Source: Massilia phosphatilytica (GTDB taxonomy: Bacteria; Pseudomonadota; Gammaproteobacteria; Burkholderiales; Burkholderiaceae_D). From it: a DNA stretch of 64,000 nucleotides. A program made the translations under genes and the position numbers. The stretch is from contig NZ_PUIP01000001.1 in assembly GCF_002968015.1 (NCBI RefSeq), positions 744,001 through 808,000 on the forward strand, read 5' to 3'. Below the pieces are notes generated by a model. The model ran no database searches and was not told where the DNA came from. It saw only the letters and a list, made by a program, of their open reading frames with translations. Of this stretch, positions 37,763 to 48,244 are shown piece by piece (position 1 is the stretch's first letter; each line of letters opens with the position of its first letter).

Positions 37763-37787
37763 TAGTCTCTTGCCGAACATAAGACTA
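37763..37787. promoter_or_regulatory. Dyad upstream of the Crp-like gene
   Basis: TAGTCT-N13-AGACTA, about 85-110 bases upstream of the crp-like ATG, in an otherwise gene-free 422-base stretch (37679-38100). It may be an operator. The same stretch holds AAGCCC...GGGCTT followed by a T7 run near 37826-37876, a possible plus-strand terminator without an assigned gene. Confidence 0.35.
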
Positions 37788-38100
37788 GCTGTCGCCCCCA
37801 TGTAGGCTCTATGCATGATGTTATGTAAGCCCAGTCCTACTAGAGAGAAACTTTCGGTCGAGGGCTTTTTTTATCACTTCGACAATGGTTTGGCGGCATT
37901 AAAACGTTTCGATGCACGGCGGTTTTCGGCTTTCCGGCCACATCCATACCTCGGTCGAGGCCGATAAACTTGCCCACCCTCACATCCCGCGCCCGACTGC
38001 TCCTACACGGCGCCCTTGCGGTGCGCCAGGAATTCGTTCACACAAGGTACGCTGGACCCGGTAAAATCGAGAGTTTTGCAAGCGCCCCAACGGCGAGACC

Positions 38101-39759
38101 ATGTCCAACGAAATCGACGCAACCAACACCGACATCCAGGAGGCTGCGGTAGCCAGCAAGCCCGCCGCCACGATCGCGCGCGAAGTCGCGCGCCGCCGCA
38201 CCTTCGGCATCATTTCCCACCCCGACGCCGGCAAGACGACGCTGACCGAAAAGCTGCTGCTGTTCTCGGGCGCGATCCAGCTGGCCGGTACCGTCAAGGG
38301 CCGCAAGAGCGGCCGCCACGCGACGTCGGACTGGATGGACATCGAGAAGCAGCGCGGCATCTCGGTCGCGTCGTCGGTGATGCAGTTCGAGTTCCGCGAC
38401 CACGTCATCAACCTGCTCGACACCCCTGGCCACCAGGACTTTTCGGAAGACACGTACCGCGTGCTGACGGCCGTCGATTCCGCGCTGATGGTGATCGACG
38501 CGGCCAAGGGCGTGGAAGAACAGACGATCAAGCTGCTGGACGTCTGCCGCATGCGCGACACCCCGATCGTCACCTTCATGAACAAGCTGGACCGCGAAAC
38601 CCGCGATCCGCTCGAGCTGCTCGACGAAGTGGAATCGGTGCTGAAGATCGAATGCGCGCCGGTGACCTGGCCGATCGGCATGGGCAAGAATTTCCGCGGC
38701 GTGTATCACCTGCTGAACGACGAAGTCATGCTGTTCAAGGCAGGCGAGGAAAAGGCCGACGGCGCCTACGAGATCATCAAGGGTATCGACAATCCGCGCC
38801 TGACCGAGATGTTCCCGCTCGAGATGGAACAGCTCAAGATGGAGGTGGAGCTCGTGCACGGCGCGTCGCATCCGTTCAATCTGGAGCGCTTCCTGTCCGG
38901 CGTGCAGACGCCCGTGTTCTTCGGCTCCGCCATCAACAACTTCGGCGTGCGCGAGATCCTGTCGGCCCTCGTCGAATGGGCCCCGGCCCCGCGCGAGCGC
39001 GATGCGACCGTGCGCCCCGTGCGTCCGGACGAGCAGCCGTTCTCCGGCTTCGTCTTCAAGATCCAGGCCAACATGGACCCCGCACACCGCGACCGCATCG
39101 CGTTCCTGCGCGTGTGCTCGGGACGGTTCGAAAAAGGGATGAAGGTCAGGCACCTGCGCCTGGGCCGCGAAGTGAAACTGTCGTCCGTCGTGACGTTCAT
39201 GGCGTCGAGCCGCGAACAGGTCGAGGAGGCCTACGCGGGCGACATCATCGGCCTGCCGAACCACGGCAACATGCAGATCGGCGACAGCTTCTCGGAAGGC
39301 GAGATGCTGACGTTCACCGGCATCCCGTACTTCGCACCGGAACTGTTCCGCACGGTGCGCATCCGCAATCCGCTCAAGACCAAGCAGCTCCACAAGGGCC
39401 TGCAGCAGCTGGGCGAAGAGGGCGCCGTGCAGGTGTTCAAGCCGGTGATGGGCAGCGACCTGATTCTCGGCGCCGTCGGCGTGCTGCAGTTCGAGGTCGT
39501 GGCGAGCCGCCTGCTGAACGAATACGGCGTCGATGCCGTGTTCGAAGGCGCGAGCATCAGCAGCGCACGGTGGGTGTCGAGCGACGACAAGAAGTCCCTG
39601 TCCGACTTCGAGGCGCAACTGGCGCACAACGTCGCCTACGACGCGGCCGGCAACCTGGCCTATCTGGCCACCTCCGGCGTCAACCTGCGCCTCACGCAGG
39701 AACGCTGGCCGAAGCTGCAGTTCCACGCGACGCGCGAGCACGCCGCGAAGCTGGATTAA
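38101..39759 (+). CDS. prfC: Peptide chain release factor 3
   Basis: 552 residues. GTPase domain with [13 protein letters not shown] (G1, ~39), the [12 protein letters not shown] switch I (G2), DTPGHQDF (G3) and NKLDRE (G4); then a translation-factor beta barrel and the RF-3 C-terminal domain ([19 protein letters not shown]). RF-3 removes RF-1/RF-2 from ribosomes after termination. It has an N-terminal extension of ~25 residues compared with E. coli. It is transcribed alone and ends before a dyad shared with the opposing gene. Confidence 0.96.
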   Translation: MSNEIDATNTDIQEAAVASKPAATIAREVARRRTFGIISHPDAGKTTLTEKLLLFSGAIQLAGTVKGRKSGRHATSDWMDIEKQRGISVASSVMQFEFRDHVINLLDTPGHQDFSEDTYRVLTAVDSALMVIDAAKGVEEQTIKLLDVCRMRDTPIVTFMNKLDRETRDPLELLDEVESVLKIECAPVTWPIGMGKNFRGVYHLLNDEVMLFKAGEEKADGAYEIIKGIDNPRLTEMFPLEMEQLKMEVELVHGASHPFNLERFLSGVQTPVFFGSAINNFGVREILSALVEWAPAPRERDATVRPVRPDEQPFSGFVFKIQANMDPAHRDRIAFLRVCSGRFEKGMKVRHLRLGREVKLSSVVTFMASSREQVEEAYAGDIIGLPNHGNMQIGDSFSEGEMLTFTGIPYFAPELFRTVRIRNPLKTKQLHKGLQQLGEEGAVQVFKPVMGSDLILGAVGVLQFEVVASRLLNEYGVDAVFEGASISSARWVSSDDKKSLSDFEAQLAHNVAYDAAGNLAYLATSGVNLRLTQERWPKLQFHATREHAAKLD

Positions 39760-39771
39760 CGTATCGGCACA

Positions 39772-39806
39772 CGTTGATCGTCACGCTCCCGGCTTGACGA
39801 TCAACG
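39772..39806. terminator. Bidirectional hairpin between prfC and the opposing gene
   Basis: A perfect 12-base dyad (39772-39783 with 39795-39806, arms CGTTGATCGTCA/TGACGATCAACG) with an 11-base loop. It overlaps the final codons of the opposing gene and starts 12 bases past the prfC stop. There is no U-tract, so termination would need Rho or the hairpin protects 3' ends. Confidence 0.6.
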
Positions 39807-40107
39807 CCTCCACGATACTCCCCACGTAACACACGACGAACACGATCCCGGCCAGCGTCACGCTGACCGGCGTGGGCGCGCTTGCCAACTGCGCCTCGAT
39901 CGCCGCCGGATCCGCCGCTAACTTCCCGCTCAACAGCTGGTCCGCCATGGTATTCGCCTGGTCGAGCGCGAAATTGAAATACAGGATTCCGGCCACGGCG
40001 GCCGGCGCCAGGAACAGCAGGGCGCGCGTGCGCCGCCCCAGGTAGTACTGGCCCACGCCCGGAAACACCAGGGCCGACAGCAATGCGCCCACGCTCTTAC
40101 GTCTCAT
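39781..40107 (-). CDS. Small inner-membrane protein, function unknown
   Basis: 108 residues from the ATG at 40107, preceded by GGAG; a longer frame begins upstream but has no support. Two or three hydrophobic segments (~6-24, ~27-46 and ~83-103). FPGVGQYYLGRRTRALLFL resembles the small TM2-like or tail-anchored proteins whose glycine-rich GxGxxYLG turn joins two helices, but it is too divergent to name. The final codons form one arm of the 12-bp dyad at 39772-39806. Confidence 0.7.
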   Translation of the reverse strand: MRRKSVGALLSALVFPGVGQYYLGRRTRALLFLAPAAVAGILYFNFALDQANTMADQLLSGKLAADPAAIEAQLASAPTPVSVTLAGIVFVVCYVGSIVEALIVKPGA

Positions 40108-40216
40108 CCATTCTCCAATCACAGTGGCGGGGTTGACCCAACACAATGGTCATCCCCGCGGACAGCGTACATTCATTTAATGCACGCTGGAAATACGGCT
40201 CAGCCAGGAGGAGACC

Positions 40217-40264
40217 ATGACACGTTTATTTCCCCTCGAACTGCTCAAGCGGGCGGCGTCCTGA
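40217..40264 (+). CDS. 15-codon leader ORF before the chemoreceptor-like gene
   Basis: ATG at 40217 behind an ideal AGGAGGAG, encoding MTRLFPLELLKRAAS and stopping one base before the ATG of the next gene. That next gene has no ribosome site of its own, so ribosomes terminating here probably re-initiate. The ORF is too short for a domain and was found by reading the ribosome site. Translation is inferred only. Confidence 0.5.
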   Translation: MTRLFPLELLKRAAS

Positions 40265-40265
40265 C

Positions 40266-41876
40266 ATGCTGGCCCGCCTGCGCATCGGTCCCAAGCTGTT
40301 GCTCGCGCCCGGCGTCGTGCTGGTGCTGCTCGTGCTGCTGTCCTGCGGCAGCTACTACGCGATGGTACGCCAGAACGACTCGCTCGACAGCATCGTGCAG
40401 CGCCGGGCGGCAAACATGCGCGCCGCGGCGGAACTGTCCGCGTCAGCCCGCAGCGCGCATGCCCAGGCGTACCAGGTGCTGACCTGGATCAGCGGCAGCT
40501 TTCCGCATTTCCGCGTCGACCCGCTCGCGCTCGACCTGCAGGCCCGGCATGCCGCGGTCGATCGCGATCTCACCCAGCTGGCCCGCCTGATGGCCGGCAG
40601 CCCGGAAGAACAGCGCCATGTCGACCAGGCCCGTGCCGCGTGGGCGCAATACGTGCCGGCCGTGCGCGACGTGATCGAGATCGCCCGCATCGACCAGTCG
40701 ATCAGCGCCAACGCGATGAGCAAGGCCGAGCGCGCGTTCGCCGTCGTCGCCCAGCGCCTGACGGAACTGTCGCGGCGCGAGCAGGCGCTGTCCGAGGAGG
40801 CATCCCGGGGCGCGGCCGAGGACTTCCGCCTGATCGCGGTGCTGATGCCGGTGGTGATCGTCCTGTCGATCGCGGCCTCGCTCGCGATCACGATGGCGGT
40901 GCGGCGCGCGTTGCTGGCCGATATCGGTGCGATCGGCGCGGCGGCGCACGGCCTTGCCAGCGGCGACCTGACGATCCGCACCCGGTCCTACGGTGATGAC
41001 GAGATCGGCCAGACCGCGCGGCTGCTCGATGCCGGCATCCGCGGCCTGAACCGCCAGCTGCGCACCGTGCTGGAGTCGGCCCGTGCGATCGGGGAGGCGT
41101 CGCGCGAGATCACGCTGGGCCGCGCCGGCTTGCCGCCGCGTGCGCATGTGCGCGACGCAGTGGAACGCACGACGGCGTCGATGCAGGCACTTGTCACCGC
41201 ACTCGACGCCAGCGCTGCCGGTGCGCACACTGCAAGCGAACTCGCTGCGCGCGCGGGGACGGCGGCGGAAGAGGGCGGCGCGCTGGCGCATCGCATCGTG
41301 GCGACGATGGAACAGGTGCGGCGCGCGGCCGTGCGCATGGACCGCATCGGCGCCGTCATCGAGGACACGCTGGCGCGCGCTGGCAGCGTGCCCGTGGACG
41401 TCGACGGCGGCGAAGCGCGCGCACTGGCCCGGCGTGCCCAGCGGGCCGCGCGCGAGGCGCGCACGCTCGCGCGCGAGACGGTGGCCGCGCTTGACGGCGG
41501 CGGTGCCAGCGCGCTCGAGGCGGGCGCCACGATGGCGGGCCTGGCGGGTGCAGTGGAAGACATGGCGGGTCTCATCGGCACCATCGGCAGCGCCGGCACC
41601 GAACGGGCACGTGACCTGGCCGGTGCCACCCAGGCCATCGTGCGCATGGACGAACTCACGCAGCAGGGTTCGCGCATGGTGGAAGAAGCGGCGCTGGCCG
41701 CGCGCACGCTGCAGCAGCAAGCGCTGGGCCTGGCGCGCACGGTGGCCGCGTTCCGGCTCGACGAAGCCGTGCAGGGTTCAAACGAAACGGCCCCGCCGGG
41801 AACGCATATGCTGCGTCCCGGCAGGGCCGGGAGACCTTACCTCCGGCTGGCATCCAGCCGGGGCAAGAATCGCTGA
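40266..41876 (+). CDS. Degenerate methyl-accepting chemotaxis-like protein
   Basis: 536 residues. Membrane segments ~9-30 and ~197-218 flank a helical periplasmic domain; a HAMP domain follows (~219-270; RALLADIGAIGAAAHGLASGD). The cytoplasmic part is helical and alanine/arginine-rich as in chemoreceptors, but the near-invariant tip (the NILALNAAVEAARAGE region) is missing: around residues 370-400 there is only a glycine/valine-rich stretch before EARALARRAQRAAREAR, which resembles the flanking AxEVRxLAQRS. CheA/CheW coupling is therefore unlikely. The last ~35 residues are encoded by palindromic DNA. A nonfunctional relic or a receptor with another partner are both possible. Confidence 0.72.
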   Translation: MLARLRIGPKLLLAPGVVLVLLVLLSCGSYYAMVRQNDSLDSIVQRRAANMRAAAELSASARSAHAQAYQVLTWISGSFPHFRVDPLALDLQARHAAVDRDLTQLARLMAGSPEEQRHVDQARAAWAQYVPAVRDVIEIARIDQSISANAMSKAERAFAVVAQRLTELSRREQALSEEASRGAAEDFRLIAVLMPVVIVLSIAASLAITMAVRRALLADIGAIGAAAHGLASGDLTIRTRSYGDDEIGQTARLLDAGIRGLNRQLRTVLESARAIGEASREITLGRAGLPPRAHVRDAVERTTASMQALVTALDASAAGAHTASELAARAGTAAEEGGALAHRIVATMEQVRRAAVRMDRIGAVIEDTLARAGSVPVDVDGGEARALARRAQRAAREARTLARETVAALDGGGASALEAGATMAGLAGAVEDMAGLIGTIGSAGTERARDLAGATQAIVRMDELTQQGSRMVEEAALAARTLQQQALGLARTVAAFRLDEAVQGSNETAPPGTHMLRPGRAGRPYLRLASSRGKNR

Positions 41877-41913
41877 TGATTCGTGGTGCCACGCGTGGGC
41901 ACAGGGTGCCCAC
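41788..41913. repeat. Run of three palindromes at the end of the chemoreceptor-like gene
   Basis: Imperfect hairpin 41788-41829 (arms CGGCCC-GCCGGGA-CGCA), perfect CCGGCTGG-cat-CCAGCCGG at 41843-41861 and perfect GTGGGCAC-agg-GTGCCCAC at 41895-41913. The first two are inside the coding sequence and set its C-terminal residues. The layout resembles REP-type clusters; the third type is familiar as a dispersed motif in several proteobacteria. Confidence 0.65.
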
Positions 41914-41924
41914 CCTACACCTAA

Positions 41925-42056
41925 GGACCCTCGGGAAACCGTAGCGAGCGGCAGCAGTTTCGGCCGAGAAGCGCAACCGTACGCGAGTACGGTGAGCATC
42001 GCAGGACTCGGCGTCCCCGCCGAAAATGCAACGCGCAGTAGGTTTACCGACGGTCC
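41925..42056. mobile_element. 132-bp palindromic element with terminal inverted repeats
   Basis: The ends at 41925-41940 and 42041-42056 are inverted repeats matching at 14 of 16 positions (GGACC-TCGG-AACC pattern). A central dyad CCGTAC-gcga-GTACGG lies at 41977-41992. There is no coding capacity. Its right end abuts the gcvP stop codon exactly. Size and layout fit a MITE- or BIME-like non-autonomous element or a fold-back terminator. Confidence 0.6.
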
Positions 42057-44936
<2,880 letters not shown>

Positions 44937-45028
44937 GATGGAGGCGAAAAAGAGAGTCGGCGTGAAGAGCTGCTGGCGGGTGTTACCGGCCGTCGCCCCG
45001 CCAGCGCGGGAGCGGCGGCCTGGAGCGA

Positions 45029-45409
45029 TCAGCCCTCGGTGGTCTTGCCGTAGGCAGCCGCGTCGAGCAGGTTGTTGATGGCGGCCGGATCGGTCGGCTG
45101 CAGCTTGAACAGCCACGCATCGTAGGCGTTCGCGTTGATCGAGTCCGGCGCGTCGGCCGTGGCCTGGTTCACCGCCGTGACGGTGCCCGAGACCGGCGCG
45201 TAGATGTCGCTGGCGGCCTTGACGGATTCCACGACGGCGGCGTCATCGCCGGCGGTGAAGGCCTTGCCGACCTGCGGCAGTTCGACGAACACGATGTCGC
45301 CCAGGGCGTCCTGCGCATATTCGGTGATGCCCACGGTCAGGGTGCCGTCGGCCTCCTGGCGGACCCACTCGTGGGACTCGGTGTACTTCAGGTCGGCTGG
45401 GATGTTCAT
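45029..45409 (-). CDS. gcvH: Glycine cleavage system H protein
   Basis: 126 residues. The lipoylated lysine lies in [17 protein letters not shown] near residue 65, and [14 protein letters not shown] and [12 protein letters not shown] are family motifs. It shuttles the aminomethyl group between P, T and L proteins on a lipoyl arm. ACGGAG precedes the ATG. gcvT lies 48 bases upstream in the same operon. Confidence 0.98.
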   Translation of the reverse strand: MNIPADLKYTESHEWVRQEADGTLTVGITEYAQDALGDIVFVELPQVGKAFTAGDDAAVVESVKAASDIYAPVSGTVTAVNQATADAPDSINANAYDAWLFKLQPTDPAAINNLLDAAAYGKTTEG

Positions 45410-45457
45410 GTGCGTAACTCCGTAGTGATGGATGGTGCGGTAAGTATAAGTGTTTGT

Positions 45458-46582
45458 TCAAGAAGCGAGGATCTTGCCGTTACGCACGAACGGCAGTTTG
45501 ACGACGGATGCCGCCAGTTTCTTGTCGCGGATTTCCACGTGGACCGTGTCGCCGATGGCGACGTCGACCGGCACGCGCGCCAGCGCGATCGCCTGCTGCA
45601 TCGACGGGCTGAACGTGCCGCTCGTAATCTCGCCGGCATTGCCGGATGCGGCCACGACCTTCTGGTGGGCGCGCAGGATGCCGCCTTTTTCGCGCAGGAT
45701 CAGGCCGACGAAGTTCTGCTTCTGGCCGTCCCGTTGCAGGGCGGTTTTGCCGATGAAGTCGCGCTCGGCGACGAGGTCGACGGTCCATGCGAGGCCGGCG
45801 TCCAGCGGCGAGACGTTGTCGTCCATGTCCTGGCCGTAAAGGTTCATGCCCGCTTCCAGGCGCAGCGTGTCGCGCGCACCGAGGCCGGCCGGCTTGACGC
45901 CCGCCGCGGCGAGGGCGTTCCACAGTGCCTCGACCTGGCTCGCAGGCACGCCGATCTCGAAGCCGTCTTCGCCCGTGTAGCCGGTGCGGGCGACCATCAG
46001 TTCGCCGAACGGGGTGCCGTTCACGATGACGGCGTTGAAGGGCTTCAGGCCTTCCGACGGCGCCTGCGTTTGCGGCACGACCTGCCACACTTTCGCGCGG
46101 GCGTTCGGGCCCTGCACGGCGACGAGCGCGATGCCGTCATCGCTCAGATCGGCGCGACGCGGCGTGATGGTCAGATTGCTGCCGGTGGCATCGTTCTGCT
46201 GGCTAATCCAGGCGATGTCCTTCTCGGCCGTGCCGGCGTTGACGACGAGGCGGAACCAGTCTTCGGCGAAGTAGTAGACGATCAGGTCGTCGATGACGCC
46301 GCCCTGCGGATTCAGCATGCACGAGTACAGGGCCTTGCCCGGCGCCTGCAGCTTGTCGACGTTGTTGGCCAGCAGGCCGCGCAGGAAGGCGCGCACGTTC
46401 GCGCCCTTCAGGTCCACGACGCACATGTGGGACACGTCGAACATGCCGGCATCGCCGCGCACGGCATTGTGTTCTTCGATCTGGGAGCCGTAGTTGACAG
46501 GCATGTCCCAGCCGCCGAAGTCGACCATCTTGGCGCCAATGGCACGGTGTACGGAATTGAGCGGGGTCGCTTTGAGCGTCAT
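45458..46582 (-). CDS. gcvT: Glycine cleavage system T protein (aminomethyltransferase)
   Basis: 374 residues from the ATG at 46582, preceded by GAGGAA; the longer frame upstream runs through the riboswitch. [32 protein letters not shown] and [13 protein letters not shown] are GcvT signatures. It releases ammonia and moves the one-carbon unit to tetrahydrofolate. It is first in gcvT-gcvH-gcvP; the lipoamide dehydrogenase (L protein) gene is not in the window. Confidence 0.97.
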   Translation of the reverse strand: MTLKATPLNSVHRAIGAKMVDFGGWDMPVNYGSQIEEHNAVRGDAGMFDVSHMCVVDLKGANVRAFLRGLLANNVDKLQAPGKALYSCMLNPQGGVIDDLIVYYFAEDWFRLVVNAGTAEKDIAWISQQNDATGSNLTITPRRADLSDDGIALVAVQGPNARAKVWQVVPQTQAPSEGLKPFNAVIVNGTPFGELMVARTGYTGEDGFEIGVPASQVEALWNALAAAGVKPAGLGARDTLRLEAGMNLYGQDMDDNVSPLDAGLAWTVDLVAERDFIGKTALQRDGQKQNFVGLILREKGGILRAHQKVVAASGNAGEITSGTFSPSMQQAIALARVPVDVAIGDTVHVEIRDKKLAASVVKLPFVRNGKILAS

Positions 46583-46639
46583 GGATGGTTCCTCGGCAGA
46601 AAATGGGTTCGCGCACGCGGTCGTCCGCATGCTCTCGCA

Positions 46640-46836
46640 CCCCTCTGTCCTCGGTACCTGAGAGATAGCGAGGACGCATTTCATGCATGCCTCGCCTGCC
46701 CCTTCGGTGGGCCGTGAAGGCCGCTCTCCAGAGTTGGTCCGCCGCGCGTTGCGCGGCAGCCCTCGACCGGTCCGGTTGCCTGAGAGTTTTTGGGTAATGC
46801 CCCTTCGGCGGCAGCCTGCGCTGCGCTCTCCCGGTC
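46640..46836 (-). promoter_or_regulatory. Tandem glycine riboswitch of the gcv operon
   Basis: Read on the minus strand, two aptamers follow one another, each with a GGAGAG- or GAGAG-type 5' strand, a conserved CGAAGGGGCA core and an ACTCTCAGGCA or ATCTCTCAGGTA 3' strand. Aptamer I spans about 46760-46836 and aptamer II about 46640-46740. The riboswitch ends ~58 bases before gcvT. In proteobacteria and Gram-positives this class switches the glycine cleavage operon on when glycine is high. Confidence 0.95.
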
Positions 46837-46846
46837 AAGACTGCGA

Positions 46847-46875
46847 AGTCTATGTCAGTGGTGACGGGAAGTCAA
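46847..46875 (-). promoter_or_regulatory. Sigma-70 promoter of gcvT-gcvH-gcvP
   Basis: On the minus strand TTGACT (46875-46870), 17 bases, TAGACT (46852-46847). The start of transcription would fall right at the first riboswitch aptamer. Confidence 0.82.
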
Positions 46876-46979
46876 TCCAGCGGCGGAGGGCCGCACACGA
46901 TTGCGGTGCGGCTGCGTGGGCCTGCGGACGTGTTTTGTTACACTTGCCTTACGACCTTTGTGACAGGAGAGACCCCACT

Positions 46980-47537
46980 ATGAGCGAAGATCAAGCAAAA
47001 CAGAAGGAAGGGTACTTCACCCTGTCGGGCGACGTGAACAGCGACATGGTCCATCGCGTCTTCGAAGCGGTGGCCGGCATGAACGACGACGGCGTCGAGA
47101 CGGCGCACATCCTCCTGCAATCGAACGGCGGGTATGTCAGCGACGGCCTGTGCCTGTACAACTTCCTGGCCAATGCCCCCGTCAACTGCATCATGTACAA
47201 CGGCGGCGCCGTCGCGTCGATCGCGGTGATCCTGTTCCTGTCGGGCAAGCAGCGCTATGCGAGCGAGACGGCGCGGTTCATGATCCACAAATCGCACGCG
47301 ACGGCCTCGCCGGGGTCGCGTCCCGATGCGCTCAACATCATCGTCGAGGGCCTCCGTGCCGACGATGCGCGCACGGAATCCATCCTGCGCAAGCACATCG
47401 AGCTGACGCCCGAGCAGTGGGGGATCCACCAGTATGGCGACCTGCACCTGAACGCGCGCGACGCCAAGGCATCGGGCATGATCGACGACGTCCGCGACTT
47501 CTCGCCGCCGAAGGGGTCGTACCTGCGCAATATCTGA
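46980..47537 (+). CDS. Orphan ClpP-family serine peptidase
   Basis: 185 residues from the ATG at 46980, behind AGGAGAG. The ClpP fold is shown by ILLQSNGGYVSDGLCLYNFL, the serine in GGAVASIAVILFLSG, the histidine in ARFMIHKSH and a likely aspartate in QYGDLHLNARDAKASGMID. It lacks the typical N-terminal loop and hydrophobic-patch residues needed for docking ClpX/ClpA, and no Clp ATPase is nearby. Similar small paralogs exist in betaproteobacteria; substrate unknown. It is divergent from the gcv operon. Confidence 0.82.
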   Translation: MSEDQAKQKEGYFTLSGDVNSDMVHRVFEAVAGMNDDGVETAHILLQSNGGYVSDGLCLYNFLANAPVNCIMYNGGAVASIAVILFLSGKQRYASETARFMIHKSHATASPGSRPDALNIIVEGLRADDARTESILRKHIELTPEQWGIHQYGDLHLNARDAKASGMIDDVRDFSPPKGSYLRNI

Positions 47538-47602
47538 TGCACCGGCTGCGCCGCCGGCCCGCGTGGGCGGCGTGCGTGCGCGTATGCTCCGCAAAAACAG
47601 AC

Positions 47603-47637
47603 AGAGCCTGTCGCGGTCGTCCCGCTGCAGGCTCTTT
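47603..47637 (+). terminator. Hairpin after the ClpP-like gene
   Basis: AGAGCCTG and CAGGCTCT form a perfect outer stem around an inner GCGG/CCGC pairing. Only three T follow the arm, so efficiency is uncertain. Confidence 0.5.
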
Positions 47638-47706
47638 CCGTACTTCCTGTGTCGTTACCGTTGCTGGCCGCACCCGGAAATCGGCGCCGCCCGGCGTGCG
47701 CTGCGA

Positions 47707-47925
47707 TCAGCGCTTGTTGTCGTTCTTGTGGCTTTGACGGCCAGCCTCGGCATGCTGCTCCGGGGTGCCGCCGCGGGTGCCGCCCGAGCCGCCCGAACGC
47801 GAGCCCGAACCGGAACCCGACTGCTTGTTGCCGTCGTTCTTGTGGCTTTGCTGGCCAGCCTTGACGTGTTGTTCGTGGGAGCCGCCCTGGTTGCCCGAGC
47901 GCGAAGAATTTTTGTTCGAAGCCAT
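47707..47925 (-). CDS. KGG-repeat (GsiB-like) hydrophilic stress protein
   Basis: 72 residues from the ATG at 47925 behind AAAGGA. Two imperfect repeats, QGGSHEQHVKAGQQSHKND and RGGTPEQHAEAGRQSHKND, are joined by a Ser/Gly linker. Such hydrophilic KGG/Con-10 proteins accumulate under general stress and resemble LEA-type protectants. It has no hydrophobic core and is probably disordered. A dyad ACCGAA/TTCGGT lies in its leader (47960-47976). The upstream 319 bases (to 48244) are AT-richer and hold no gene. Confidence 0.85.
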   Translation of the reverse strand: MASNKNSSRSGNQGGSHEQHVKAGQQSHKNDGNKQSGSGSGSRSGGSGGTRGGTPEQHAEAGRQSHKNDNKR

Positions 47926-48032
47926 GATCATTCCTTTCGATAGTGGAGATGTTCTGCTTACCGAAGCGATTTCGGTGATGCAATGATGCGAGCGCGGCAA
48001 TTGAACGGGTATCGGATCACCTCTTGAGCACT

Positions 48033-48044
48033 TGTAGGACTACA
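48033..48044. promoter_or_regulatory. Dyad TGTAG-GA-CTACA between the KGG gene and the DUF1631 gene
   Basis: A 12-bp near-palindrome in the divergent gap. The core GTAGGACT recurs upstream of the SIMPL gene (10770) and, inverted, upstream of the Crp-like gene (37833). Possibly a shared regulator site. Confidence 0.3.
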
Positions 48045-48207
48045 TGCATTTAGCTAGCAACAATTTTCTCCGCTAACACCTGATTCGCATATTCTTATTC
48101 GCTGGCAACGCAGATCGTTCGACGCGGCATAGCGTTTTACCTCGTTTTTAGGACGCTTCAATAGCACAGGCGTTTTCCTGAGTGGGATGCTGGCGCACCG
48201 ATTTCTA

Positions 48208-48235
48208 TTGCCACTTGGAAATTATGTGCCACAAT
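48208..48235 (+). promoter_or_regulatory. Promoter of the DUF1631 gene
   Basis: TTGCCA (48208-48213), 16 bases, CACAAT (48230-48235). Transcription would start near 48242, almost at the ATG (48245), so the mRNA could be leaderless or nearly so. Confidence 0.5.
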
Positions 48236-48244
48236 AGCGCCACC

